A stretch of DNA of 64,000 nt from assembly GCF_003171515.1 (NCBI RefSeq), contig NC_089396.1:2666001-2730000 (forward strand), given 5' to 3'. This DNA comes from Pyrenophora tritici-repentis (taxonomy: Eukaryota > Ascomycota > Dothideomycetes > Pleosporales > Pleosporaceae). The position numbers and the translations under genes are program-made. Positions 40,111 to 50,416 of this stretch are shown here, in pieces. The notes under the pieces were generated by a model. The model had not been told where the DNA came from. It did not search any database and saw only the letters and a list, made by a program, of their open reading frames with translations. The stretch's first letter is position 1. Every line of letters starts with the position of its first letter.

Positions 40111-41235
40111 CTACCGAAGTTTCTTAGAAACTCGGTACTGCAAAAACTTTGTAATTCAACACAGTTTTAAATACCTGATCCTGTGAGACCCTAACAGGCC
40201 AATTAAGCGATAGCGACTCCTCAGCCTTAAGCGCCTCTAATTAGAGGAAGATTAGGCAGCTAGTCGACTACGCTGTAGCTGATAGAGACTAGAGAAAGAT
40301 CTCTAAACTTAACCAAACGATCCACCGACTCTCAATTAGATTAGTACTAGCTAAGCATGAGAATGTGAGACTCAAGAAGGCTCTCATCAATGAGAAGAAG
40401 CGCAGGAAGCGAGGCAAGGCTCTGCCTCTAGAGGCAGGTGAGGACTATCACGGTAGGGCTGTATTCTGGTCCCCAAGGAAGGTAAAGGAGGCACGTGATC
40501 GCCAGCTCCAACAAGGGCTTAAAGAAGAGCAACTACAACACCAGAAAGCTGAAGCAGCTCGCCTACGCCAGGAGAGGAGGCAGGAAAAGCTCCAGGCAGC
40601 TCAACAGAGGCGTGCAGCAAGACTAGAAGCTCAAATAACAAGGCAGGAGAAGAAGGCTCGTGAGGCTGCTGATCGAGCCTCACGACAGGCAGCTCGCAAG
40701 GCTCAACAACAACTCCGGCAAGCTCAAAAAACTGCCCAAAGAGGCAAGAGGAGGTGCCTCAAGATAGCTACTAAGGCAGGTTCAAAAAAGAGAGCAGCTG
40801 CGCAGCCTCAGGGTAGTAGTGAGGCTGCAGGTACTGCAGCAGGCCCACCACCATCTCAATCACGACACGGCCGAGCAATCAACACAGTCCGCAACAATCA
40901 ATTAAGTGGGTCCTAGAAGGTTCAGATTGGATTGATTGATTACCGCTTTAAGCCTAGTAGTTACCTATAGGAGTTTAAGCCCTACCTAGATAGGTAAGTG
41001 GGTCTAGGAGAGTGACCGGATTGAATTGATTGTTGCGGAGTCTAGCAATCAAGTTCCCAGCAAAATATAGATAGCTATATATATTAATTAAGGCCTATAG
41101 AACTCAACTCTAAAAAAATATCGCGATTATAGCTATCGCACGTGGCTCAATAGCTTCATGTTGTGCTGTCGATTTTGGTGTTCGGGTGGATGGTCACGCC
41201 GGGTGGATGGTTACGCCGGGCGCCTCGGTAGTATA
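40111..41235 (+). mobile_element. Remnant of a pogo-type transposon (C-terminal half)
   Basis: The 40365-40882 frame is the basic, coiled C-terminal tail of a pogo transposase: KKRRKRGKAL, YHGRAVFWSPRKVKEARDRQ and long Arg/Gln/Glu helices. It is closely parallel to the tail of the transposase at 55523-57346 (KKKGKALDL, YHGGAVHWSPRKLREAR). Upstream, about 40200-40364, the same frame family has stops, and the catalytic part is missing. MITE-A copy 5 interrupts the end of the frame. The right end is probably the GGTGTTCGG-containing repeat near 41175-41235. The left part was lost at the Copia-3 border. Confidence 0.75.
40883..41044 (-). mobile_element. MITE-A copy 5 (reverse orientation)
   Basis: 162 bp, reverse complement of the other four copies, with an 8-bp duplication GCAATCAA (40875-40882, 41045-41052). 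It lies inside a pogo remnant. Confidence 0.94.
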
Positions 41236-41287
41236 ACGTGCCCGTGCGCGAGACGCCCGGATTCGCGAGACGCCCCGCCGAACACCA
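41172..41287. repeat. Two pogo-type terminal repeats abutting tip to tip
   Basis: GGTGTTCGGG then two 17-bp iterations (GGGTGGATGGTCACGCC, GGGTGGATGGTTACGCC) run to GGTAGTA. A TA (41234-41235) follows, then ACGTGCCCGTGCGCGAGACG to CCGCCGAACACCA (41236-41287). The last 52 bases are the exact reverse complement of the pogo end at 57393-57444. The second element is cut off after its terminal repeat. Confidence 0.8.
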
Positions 41288-41983
41288 TCTCTGATGAAGG
41301 TGGAGAAAACGTGCGTGAACTTGTTGTATTGGAGCTACGGGAGAAGGGAGAATATCTATGGTGCGCGCATGGAGCAGCTGACTAATCAGTGCCTGGCCAA
41401 TCAGAGCACGGGAAGCCTGATTCACCGTGAATACTAGTGAAGGCTCTCACCGCGTCTCGACACCCTTCGGGTCCGTTCATTCCCACTTGCTCCACCACAT
41501 TACGTTGTGGCATAATAGGATAATTGAAGTTTTGGTGGGGTCTTGGCAGAGTGACCAGCTCACCCGTCTGAACAGCTCACCCGTCTCCGACGTTATTTGA
41601 GAACGCTTGGGGCAATCTAAGAGTCCGGAAGAGAAAGTGTCCTGTTACACCGTGCGTCCCGGCACGCTTGGATCGACGTTACGCCGGCCAGCTCGGTGGT
41701 GCTAACGGCAAGTCGGCTTTATAGGAACGCCGACTTTGGATACGTCGGCATACGTCGGCCCATAATTAAAGCCTTGTTCTTTGCTAGAGTTGAAAACAAG
41801 TGGAGACGTTGCGCGGCTTCCGTGCGGGAAGAGAATCAGCGGACGAAAAGTAAAGGAACGGAATTCTGACTAGCCCGTATAAATAAAGGTTTTACTAGAT
41901 TTACACTGTTCTGCACAGAGCTCTTTAGAGCGCTATCTCTGCTTCTTTCTACTTTTTCCTGGCCACTGCTATTAAGAACCAAA
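41288..41983. other. Spacer with the fourth P450's promoter
   Basis: No gene. A GC-rich part with several short repeats (CACCCGTCT twice, TACGTCGGC twice), then an AT-rich part leading into the P450. Confidence 0.55.
41878..41885 (+). promoter_or_regulatory. TATA box of the fourth P450
   Basis: TATAAATA, about 100 bp before the ATG at 41984, followed by a pyrimidine-rich stretch (CTGCTTCTTTCTACTTTTTCC) typical of fungal 5' leaders. Confidence 0.55.
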
Positions 41984-43522
41984 ATGTCGAACAGTCAGCT
42001 ATACACAGGTGCTCTAGTTTTACTTGTCATCTATCTAGTGATTAGTCCTATCATTAGAGCGTTGATGACACCGCTTCGCAGCGTGCCTGGTCCGTTTCTC
42101 GCACGTTTCACGCGTCTCTGGGAATTACGTGCGGTGCGTAAACACGATTTTGCAACCTATAATATAGCCCTACATGAGGAATACGGTATGTTTTGTGCCT
42201 AAGTCTTAAATTGATATTTACTTACGTGTGTAGGACCTGTTGTTAGACTTGCGCCGAATCGATACAGCGTCAACGACACTGGAGCTTCTAGGGTCCTTCT
42301 AGGCTATCACAACGCCCTAGACAAGTCGAATTACTACACTCCATTTGGAGATCCGTCCCAGGGCAATTTGTTTAGCGAAGTTAATGTTCAGATCCATGCC
42401 AACATTAGACGCCCAATCAGTCAATTGTATTCAAACAACAATTTGCTCTCGTATGAGCCGTTCGTAAACGCATGCAACAGTATTTTACTTAGAAGACTAA
42501 AAGAATACTCGGGCAGTGGAAAACAACTTAATGTACGACATTTAATGCAATACTATGCATTTGATGTGATTGGAGAGATCACCTTAGGTTCGAGGTTTGG
42601 ATTTATGGAAGAAGATGGCGACAAGGCAGGTCTCATTACTGCTATTGACGAAGGGCTCGATTACGGCGCCAAAGTTGGGCTTATTCCTGAGGTGCACTGG
42701 GCCTTATGCAAGGCGGCCGAATATCTGGGTATAAAGTCGCCCTTCATGAAGGTCATGGATTTCATCCTTTTACAGATTCAGAACCGTGTCTCGGGGCAGA
42801 CTATATCTCCAAAAGATCGCCAGGACTTCCTTGACAAGCTGCTGCCGCTTGAAAAAAATGGCAAAGCTACTCGACTCGACACAATAAACGCTTGCGGAAG
42901 CAATATTGGAGCAGGCTCAGATACGACGGCCATCTCGTTGACCGCCACCATCGCCTACCTATCCATGCATCCAGACGTACTCGCTAAGTTACGGGAAGAA
43001 CTCGACGATGCTGTAAACAGAGGCGCAGCATCGGACCCAATTACGTTCAAGGAGTCTCAAAAGCTACCCTATCTTCGTGCAGTAATTCAGGAAACACTTC
43101 GCATGCATCCTGCGGTTGGCGCACCCTTGACACGTATTATCGGCATCGGCGGTGCAAATCTTGCAGGGCGTTATTTTCCTGCTGGTACTGAAGTCGGCGT
43201 CAACCCATGGGTTATCCATAACAATAAAGAGATTTTTGGTCCAGATGCTTCTAAATTCAGACCGGAGCGTTGGTTAGTGCAGGACGCTGAGAAGCGTGCA
43301 GTGATGGACCGGAACTTCCTTACATTTGGTGCTGGATCGCGGACATGTATTGGTAAGAACATCAGCTTGTTAGAGATGTACAAAGTCATCCCGCAGATCG
43401 TAAAAAAGTTTGATTTTCAAGTGGTGGCAGATAGTAAGCATGGAGAGGGATACATGTGGAAGACATTATTCTTCGCGAAGCAGACTTTATACTGTATTGT
43501 CAAAGAAAGAGCGTGTGTATAG
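41984..43522 (+). CDS. Cytochrome P450 monooxygenase, two exons
   Basis: A complete P450 of 496 residues. Exons 41984-42185 and 42234-43522; the 48-nt intron has GTATGT and GTAG ends, and its removal gives EEYGPVVRLAPNRYS in frame. An N-terminal anchor (GALVLLVIYLVISPII) is followed by the hinge VPGPF, the I-helix GAGSDTTAISLT, ExxR as QETLR, FRPERW, and the haem loop FGAGSRTCIG. It is closely related to the partial P450 at 1-489, so the family was duplicated, perhaps by local duplication now separated by about 40 kb of transposons. The type is like pisatin-demethylase-related P450s; substrate unknown. No damage is seen although it is surrounded by transposons. Confidence 0.95.
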
Positions 43523-43723
43523 GTATTAGAGGCTAGCAACATAGATGTTGAGAAGAAAAATTACGAGTTTCTAGACCTAACGAGGATGTGCGCGTAATGC
43601 TCACCCCAACACCCCAACTGTCACGGCACCAACTCGGCGCTCTGTAGGTCACGTGCCCCCATCCCTATCTGTGGGGGATTGTGAGTGCTGGAAGAATTGA
43701 AGGATTGAACTGAGGTGGTATTG

Positions 43724-43745
43724 TGTATGTATGTATGTATGTATT
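43724..43745. repeat. (GTAT)n microsatellite, probable LINE tail
   Basis: Five to six GTAT units. On the minus strand this is a (TACA)n tail at the 3' end of LINE-1, in the position of a poly-A tail. Confidence 0.75.
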
Positions 43746-44081
43746 GTTTAACGTCCTATGAAAGCCTCCCAGGGGCATGAAAGACGGGTAGCGCCCTGTA
43801 TGGTACTCAGGTGCTCCTATTCTTTGGGTGTTGGCAGTGTGTGCAGTCTGGTAGGGTAATTTCCGCTAGTTGAAAAGACTCTATCTAGGTTCCGGGCTGT
43901 GGGGCTGTAGATGTGTTGAGCAATGAAGCAGAGCTCTTGTTCTAGGGCTAGTAGGCCTAGGGCGTTAGCGTTGAAGCTGGGGGAGGAGGTGTAGAGGTGG
44001 TAAATGAGCGAGGGACTGATGACATAGACATAAGCGGCTAAAGGCCGCCTAGTAATGTGTTTTGTAATGCCGAAACTAAAA

Positions 44082-46880
44082 TTATCGCCGGCAGATTGTT
44101 GTGAAGTACTTGGTGAGCTCCAAAAGTGACTCGAAGTGTTCAGGCTCAGTAAGTAGAGCCTTAAGGTACCTGACGGCCTCTTTCATATTGCTTGGGGGGC
44201 TGGATGGTCGGAGCGGCCATCTGCTAAAAGAGCGTCTTGTTTTTCTGCAGAAGAGCATGTGCTTAGGTGTTTTAAGTCGCCCGCAAGAACAATTCAATTC
44301 TGCTGTGTCGTGTCTGAATTTGATGTGGTACCATGCAAAGTCCCCATGTCGTGACCGGATGGCCAGCAGATGCGCGAGAACAGGGCGCGGAAGCGTCAGT
44401 TCGATTGGTGTCTTTGTGGTTTGGTAGGGTAGTTCCCATTGCCGGTACCAGGCCGACATTTAGGTCCGAGTTTGGTCCCACCAGCGCTGCCTGGCAGCGT
44501 TGAGCAAGGACTTAGCGATTGAACGCACCCTAGATGCTGTCGGTTCCGCGGCCATGCCGTAAGGCTGGCTGGGTGCTTTTGCTTCGGCATCGGCAAGGCG
44601 GTCTGCTGCCTCATTCCCAATAATCCTGGTGTGGCCTGGCGACCAGCGTACTTGTATGTTGAAGACTGCCATTGCTGCCTGGCACTCAAGGAATGCCCAT
44701 TGCGACGATGTGGGGGCGTTGCCCCGTATACCCCAGATAACTGACGTTGAGTCAATACACATCCATAGCCTGCGGTGGCTATGGGGGGCTAGTCTGATAG
44801 CGTGCTGGAGACCTCTCCAAGCACCCACTGCTTCGGCATCGAATACATGGGATTGGGGATTAAGCGATCCCCTCCCTATGGCAATCTGAGTCTGGGCCTA
44901 GTATATCGCGTAGCCGTAGGTGACAAAGCGTTCGCCGTCAGTGCGCTGTTCTGATCCATCAGAGAAGATGGTGACGTCCTGGTTGGTAAGGGTGTCCCAC
45001 CACTTCGTAAATAATTTGGCGGCCTCGGCCTTGGCTATACCGTTTGTTGGGTCAGTGCGGCACCCTAGAGAGTAGTGCGGCGCTATGAGGGTGTGTCTGG
45101 GAATGGTAGGAAGAATCAACCCAAGTCGCTGGACTTTGGAGTGTAGCTTCTGCAAACCTCCAGCTCCCCTGCCCTTCGGTATCACCGAGATCTTGATCCT
45201 GGCTGTAAGTAGGTGGTTCTTATCGACTACTTGCAGATGCAGAGCGAATCTCAGCTTTGCTTCTTCTAGCATAATGAGTGCTGATGGTAAGCCGGCGTCT
45301 CGAAAGAGTGCCCATCCTGGATAGGTTTTCCAGGCAGGGAGGATAGCGCGAGCCGCGATGGTGAGTGTCTGGTTGAGGGCTTTGAGGTGCCAGCTAATCC
45401 TAGTGCTAACTACGGGCGGTTGGTCCGATCGGTTGGTCAGAGGGTTCTTGGTGCGGCCTTCAAACCATGCTTCTGCTCCGTAGAGGAGACATAGCATTAT
45501 GCAGGTAGTGACTGCTTTGCGGAGGGCTGAGGCTGGGGGGCCATTAACTGTGTTGGCAAGACTACGGATGTGATGGGCAACTTTGCGGGCTGTCGCTGCT
45601 CTCGTTTCAACGTGTCTTTTGAAGTTAAGCTTTCGATCAAACTAGACCCCCAGCCATCGGCAGGCGGGTTGGACTCCGTCGTCCTGATCTGTAATTGGTG
45701 TAATGGTGAGGGAGTCGTCCACAACACAGGGCGGGGAATAGTTATCCCATTGCCTAGTGAGGTGCATTATTTCCAACTTTTCTGGTGCGAAGGCAACCTT
45801 GTTTGCTGCACCCCACTCGTTGATAGCTCTGACATCTTCTGCCAGCAGGCGAACGTTTTCATCCAGAGAGTTCGAGGCCCGGTATATGCAGACGTCGTCA
45901 GCATACCCGAAGCGGCGGGTTGTGTCCTGGTTTAGAAGCTCTGCTAGGTATAGTGTGTAGAGGACTGGGGACAGTGGTGATCCTTGGGGTGTTCCGCAGG
46001 CCACGGTGTAGCACTGGGTGGTTGCCTTGCCTAATCTAACCCTGACTTTGCGATCTGTGAGGAAACTGTTGACAAATTTGAGCACTAGGTCTGGCCAGCC
46101 CTGCTTTGCCATGCGGACGAGTAGCCGGTTCTTAAGAAGTGCGTCAAAGGCTCCTTGAACGTCCATAGTAACCATAGTCACCTTCTTGCCCAATGCCCAA
46201 GCTCTTTGTGTATCGTGTGTGAAGGAGGCCAGCAGGTCTATTGCAGAGCGTTTCGGGAGCGCGCCTACATGCTGGGGGCTGAGTATCTCGTGAGTCATTG
46301 CGGTCCAGGCCAGCCGTCTTGCTACAACCCGTTCAAGTCCTTTGCCTAGGCAGGATAGGAGGGCTATTAGACGCATGGATCTTGGGGAGGTGCGGTCCTT
46401 CTTGCCGACCTTTAGTATCATGGCGACTTCGGCCGTTTTCCAGGCTGTGGGGAAGTAGCAGAGCTCAAGGCACTTCTGAAAGATAGAGCGGATGTAGGTC
46501 CTAACCTAAGCCCAGCAGGTCTTGAGAAGCCGGACGGTGATTCGATCGGTGCCTGGCGAGGTGCTGGACACCCCAATAGTGCTTCTCTCGACTTCTTCCA
46601 TAGGGATGTGGGTGTCCCATGGCAGTGTACCCGCCGGTGTTTCGGTAGGCCATACTGGCTCCGGCAGGTCGTCCTCAGCGCTGAACCGGTCCAGGATTTC
46701 CACCCGCAGGGCTTCGGCTTTTTCTAGTGGGTCTGAGATGGTTTGGTTGTTCACGATAAGTGGGATGTCCTGCTGTCCTAGGGTAAGTTTATGCCAACCT
46801 AGCAGGCTATATAACTCCTCATCTGTAGTGATATTGTTAATCCGGTTCGCCCAGTACTCCTTCTTCGCTTTCCGCACGAC
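44082..46880 (-). pseudogene. LINE-1 ORF2: RT, RNase H and finger, with four in-frame stops
   Basis: Motifs: RT with SPRSMRLIALLSCLGK, MDVQGAFDAL, GTPQGSPLSP and the catalytic FGYADD; RNase H with IFSDGSEQ, CIDSTSVIWG and WSPGHTRIIGNEAADRLA; and a terminal CCHC-like finger (CSCGRLKTPKHMLFC). One frame holds throughout, with stops ending at 46506, 45642, 44898 and 44460. Comparison with LINE-2 and typical LINEs gives Trp or Gln at these positions (for example LGV*FDRKL), so all fit G:C to A:T change. Confidence 0.9.
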
Positions 46881-49800
46881 CACACCTGAGATCAATCAAT
46901 CAAGCAAGCTGACAGCCCCCGGCTTGATTGATTGGCTGTTTGTATGAGATTTGGCTGGATTGATTGAATTGGCTTGGCGGAAAGTTGTTAGCTTGATTGG
47001 TAGCTTGGGTGCTTGATTCCCAAATAGGAAAGTTGTATATATTTTTTGGTGTTGAGTCTCAGCCGTCGTCCCATGTATCTAGATCGTCGTCTTCGCCCAC
47101 CCACTTGCTAAGCTCGTACAAAACGTCCATCTGCTCGTCGGTAAGCTTTGATTGGCCCATATCGTCGTTGTCGCCGCCACCAAAACCTGCCCGTCTCCAT
47201 CGTCGTACTGAGTGTAGTGCTGCTAGTAGCTCAGGTGATATACAGCGTCGGCGAGGCTCTAGTAGATCTCCGAGCTCACTGAAGACGCGCTCACACTCAC
47301 AGCTTGAAGCGGGTATAGAGAGTATAGTAAGCGCCATCTTACTAAGGTTGGGATATTGATCGCGCAGCCCGAACCAGTATTGTATAGGATCGGTGCCCTT
47401 GCCAACGATTGGCTCGCGCTTCCACTGCTCATACTCATCCTCCTTAGTATTGCCGCGTGTGGGATCAATAATGCCGTCAATCGCGTCGTCAATATTGCTC
47501 GGTTTCTTCGGTGCGCGTGTGTAGCAAGGCCTCGGTAACGGCAGCGACTTGTAATCCGCCCACAGTGCCTGGAAATTAAGATTATTAAGCGCCAGCCAGT
47601 CAGGCTTCTCAGCCCACGCTTGATCGCAGTAGTGTTTGTAGCGAGGATGGAGTATTGTAGCAGCGTAGTAAGCTGGCGAGTCGTCGAGTTTAGCGTAGTA
47701 CTCGTTCGCCTTAAGTAGCGCTGCGCGTAGATTAATAGGAAGGTGATCTTCGGGTGCCTCGTCGTGAGCGTCATGGACTACGCAATCGTAGTAGAGGAGG
47801 CGAGCTTCTAATTGAGTGAGTAGAAACTCAAACGTTGGGATCACCTCAGCGATCGCGCCAAAGCTATACTCGCCACGTCCCTCAAAGCGCTTTGTACACT
47901 CTTTAAGTGGCCTAAGAACCTCTATATAGTCGGTAACAACAGCCCAATCGGCAGCTGTGAGGCCGTCTGATCTCATCCACTGTGGAGCAGCAGGCCGATT
48001 TTTGCCCTGTGAGTCGGCGTAGATATCCTCTTTTGCTGTATTTTGTATGTGGGTGTTCGCGTACGCGTTGATGGCCGGCGCGAGCTTTATAGCTCGCTCA
48101 AAACAGTCGAAGTATGAGTTCCAGCGTGTGACTACTGGCTTGATTGGCTGTAGTATCGTGAGCTTGTCGTCTGCGTCGTGAGGTAGCTCACGGTAAGCTG
48201 TACGCTGCGCCTTCTCAAAAAGATTGTACTGCTGCGGTGTGTGGATATAGTTGACAATATCGAGAAGTACGCCTAAAGGCCCGTGCTTTCGCCACTCCTT
48301 TATAAACGCTGCCTCGTCGGCGAGCTCGTCAACTCCCTCGTTGTTGTATGAGTCTGCATCTCTGCCCCAGAGCAGTCTCTGCCCAATCAGATTGATCGTA
48401 TGAGGGCCACAGCGGAGGCGTCGGTGTATAGGATTGAAGTTAAGCTCGTGGGCAATCGCAGCGACAGCGGTGTCGTTATTAGAGGCATTGTCGAGGACGA
48501 AGTAACCGAGTGTGCGCTCGCTTATGCTAAACTGCTCTAAGATTGATAATACAACCTCAGCTAATCGATCGCCGGAGTGAGCGCCTGTGAGCTGAGGCAG
48601 CGCGATAGGCAGGTCTCGGAGCTTGCCATCTGAGTTGACGTAGTGGGCGACGATACCGAGAAACCCGCGCTTGCCGCCTTTCGTTGTCCATCCGTCAAAG
48701 CTTATATGGATCTTGCTAAGCGATTGTGACAGCTCGTGGACAACGCGGGGCCTGAGCCAGTCAAACAGTCGTATGACGTATTGGGAGACGCTCTTGTGGT
48801 TCTTCCAGAGCGCTGCTTCTGCAAGTGGGTTGGCGATAGCAATTAGGCGTCGAAAAGCTGGTGTTTCGAACTCAGAGATGGGGTGGTTGTTCGCGACGAG
48901 CCAGTCTACTGCGGCAAACCTAAAGCGCTGCTTGCTAAACCCGTTAATCTGATTAGCTACTGCCTGTGAGATAGGGACTCTCGCAGTGGTGAGCGCGTTG
49001 TAAACACTAGCAACTGGAGTCTTGCCTGGTGCTACTAGCCTATGGCCAGGTTTCTGCTCGCTGAGGTGGCGCGCGGCTGACGAGACTGCTGCGCTTGTAT
49101 TGTATATCCCAATACCAATATCCGTGAGCTTGTGCTTGAAACACCAGTGGCAGATGAAGAATACGCGGGTTGGATCTTTGAGAAGAGCGACGCGATAGCC
49201 GTGGCGATGGATCCAACTCCGCTTGTGTTGGTGCGTCGTGATAGGCTTCGTATACAGCTTAAGGCGACCCCAATCTATGCCATCATAATTGTCTTCGAGA
49301 TGGGCGTCAAAAGCCTCATCTACAGCGTCGTCGGCGGCTTCAGAAGACGGAGCGAGCGTAGCTTGCTCACTGCCCTCGGCGGGCGCGACGATAGCGTCTT
49401 CGGGCTGCGACTCGCGCAATCGCGACTCGAAAGTATGTGTATATGGAGGCGGCGGAGATAGAGCAGATGGCTGAGATTGATATGACTGCGAGTCGATCGC
49501 GACGGGCTGGCTCGCAGTGCCGCGCGCGCGCTTTCTAGGCGAGGGAGCGCTATCAGAGACGCGTTTTTTGGGCGGCATGAGGGCGACGATGAGGTGAGGT
49601 ATACGGCGATAGATCTGCAACACCAAAAGTATATAGTATTGTGGGTGATGGAGATGGAGATGGAGTATACTATATGAGACGACGCGCTGGCTGCTAGTTA
49701 CACGGAGCTATCGGATATTACTCAATGTTACACGGCGTAACTAAAACACCAAAAAAAGCTCAGTATAGAGCTTTTACAGCTATCTAAGCTGCCTCATGGG

Positions 49801-49984
49801 CTGCCTCATCACCGAAATCTACTATATACTTAAGGCAATCAAGCTATCAATCTGAATCAAGCTCACGGAAAAGCTCAGCTGGATTGATTGCGTTTTTGTA
49901 TGAGGTTTGGCTGGATTGATTGAATTGGCTTGGCATCAATCTTCCAATCAAGCTATCAAGCTAGCTTGATTGATCTCAGGTGTG
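46881..49984 (-). mobile_element. hAT-A: complete hAT transposon inserted in LINE-1 (3.1 kb)
   Basis: Terminal inverted repeat CACACCTGAGATCAATCAA, with an 8-bp duplication CGCACGAC (46873-46880, 49985-49992). Subterminal regions are rich in TTGATTGATT-type motifs. It carries an intact transposase. Taking it out with one TSD copy restores the LINE-1 reading frame (LAVVRKAKKEYW). Confidence 0.96.
47059..49578 (-). CDS. hAT-A transposase (intact)
   Basis: DDE/RNase H-like cut-and-paste transposase, 839 residues from the ATG at 49578-49576. It has a basic, serine-rich N-terminus (nuclear localisation: PRKRARG), a BED-type zinc finger (CHWCFKHKL ... ARHLSEQKPGH), the hAT core with SFDGWTTKGGKRGFLGIVAHY (first catalytic Asp in FDGW), YFVLDNASNNDTA (second Asp), the helical insertion, and the C-terminal dimerisation region (LSIPASSCECERVFSELGD). 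No stop or frameshift. Four related transposases in this window (hAT-A to hAT-D) share this layout, so hAT-A, or hAT-C, could supply transposase for the MITEs. Confidence 0.95.
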   Translation of the reverse strand: MPPKKRVSDSAPSPRKRARGTASQPVAIDSQSYQSQPSALSPPPPYTHTFESRLRESQPEDAIVAPAEGSEQATLAPSSEAADDAVDEAFDAHLEDNYDGIDWGRLKLYTKPITTHQHKRSWIHRHGYRVALLKDPTRVFFICHWCFKHKLTDIGIGIYNTSAAVSSAARHLSEQKPGHRLVAPGKTPVASVYNALTTARVPISQAVANQINGFSKQRFRFAAVDWLVANNHPISEFETPAFRRLIAIANPLAEAALWKNHKSVSQYVIRLFDWLRPRVVHELSQSLSKIHISFDGWTTKGGKRGFLGIVAHYVNSDGKLRDLPIALPQLTGAHSGDRLAEVVLSILEQFSISERTLGYFVLDNASNNDTAVAAIAHELNFNPIHRRLRCGPHTINLIGQRLLWGRDADSYNNEGVDELADEAAFIKEWRKHGPLGVLLDIVNYIHTPQQYNLFEKAQRTAYRELPHDADDKLTILQPIKPVVTRWNSYFDCFERAIKLAPAINAYANTHIQNTAKEDIYADSQGKNRPAAPQWMRSDGLTAADWAVVTDYIEVLRPLKECTKRFEGRGEYSFGAIAEVIPTFEFLLTQLEARLLYYDCVVHDAHDEAPEDHLPINLRAALLKANEYYAKLDDSPAYYAATILHPRYKHYCDQAWAEKPDWLALNNLNFQALWADYKSLPLPRPCYTRAPKKPSNIDDAIDGIIDPTRGNTKEDEYEQWKREPIVGKGTDPIQYWFGLRDQYPNLSKMALTILSIPASSCECERVFSELGDLLEPRRRCISPELLAALHSVRRWRRAGFGGGDNDDMGQSKLTDEQMDVLYELSKWVGEDDDLDTWDDG

Positions 49985-49992
49985 CGCACGAC

Positions 49993-50416
49993 GGCAAGGA
50001 ACTCCCTGGTTTCGATTGGGACCGTCCCTGGTTCTGCTAAGTTCCTGGCAGCCCGGTGCCAGCTGTGGGCTTCTACGCAATCTTCTGTCCACTATGGTGC
50101 TGAGTGACCTTTTGCCCTGTCTGGTGTGCCAGCGCCCTTGAGCGCGGCCCATAGGGTTCTTTCTAAGCTAGCAATAGATGACTCAATGTCTGCTTTCGTG
50201 TTGATAGGGCTGATTGGGTGTGCTTGGAGGTGAAGTTCAACTAGAGCGTTAAACTGGTGCAGGCGTCTTGTTGGCACCCTGTAGTGGAATTGGTCTAGAG
50301 GTTGGCGCCCTCTAGCGGGGATTGTGGTGAGTAAGGTAAAGTGGTTAGAGCCACAGTGTAGGTCCTCTGCTACTTCAGTTGTGGCAAAGGGGATATTCGA
50401 GAAGGTAAGGTCTATG
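49993..50416 (-). pseudogene. LINE-1 endonuclease end and linker
   Basis: Reads DLTFSNIPFATTEVAED, then GSNHFTLLTT (end of the AP endonuclease) and the linker to GHSAP*WTEDC, where LINE-2 has GHSAPWWTEDC; the stop is a TGG to TAG change. It is cut at its 5' side at 50416 by hAT-B copy 1. Confidence 0.85.

Larger units (their letters stand above)
43724..50416 (-). mobile_element. LINE-1: Tad-like non-LTR retrotransposon, decayed, split by hAT-A
   Basis: Minus-strand LINE running from the end of the AP-endonuclease domain (50416 down) through RT, RNase H and a C-terminal finger to a (TACA)n tail. It is interrupted by hAT-A (46881-49984). Its 5' end is missing: the endonuclease is cut at the hAT-B border. 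The ORF is in a single frame with only point nonsense changes. Confidence 0.9.

Noticed and set aside
40365..40916. A host gene for a basic coiled-coil protein
   Set aside because: It matches the tail of the pogo transposase at 55523-57346 and its last codons are read from MITE-A.
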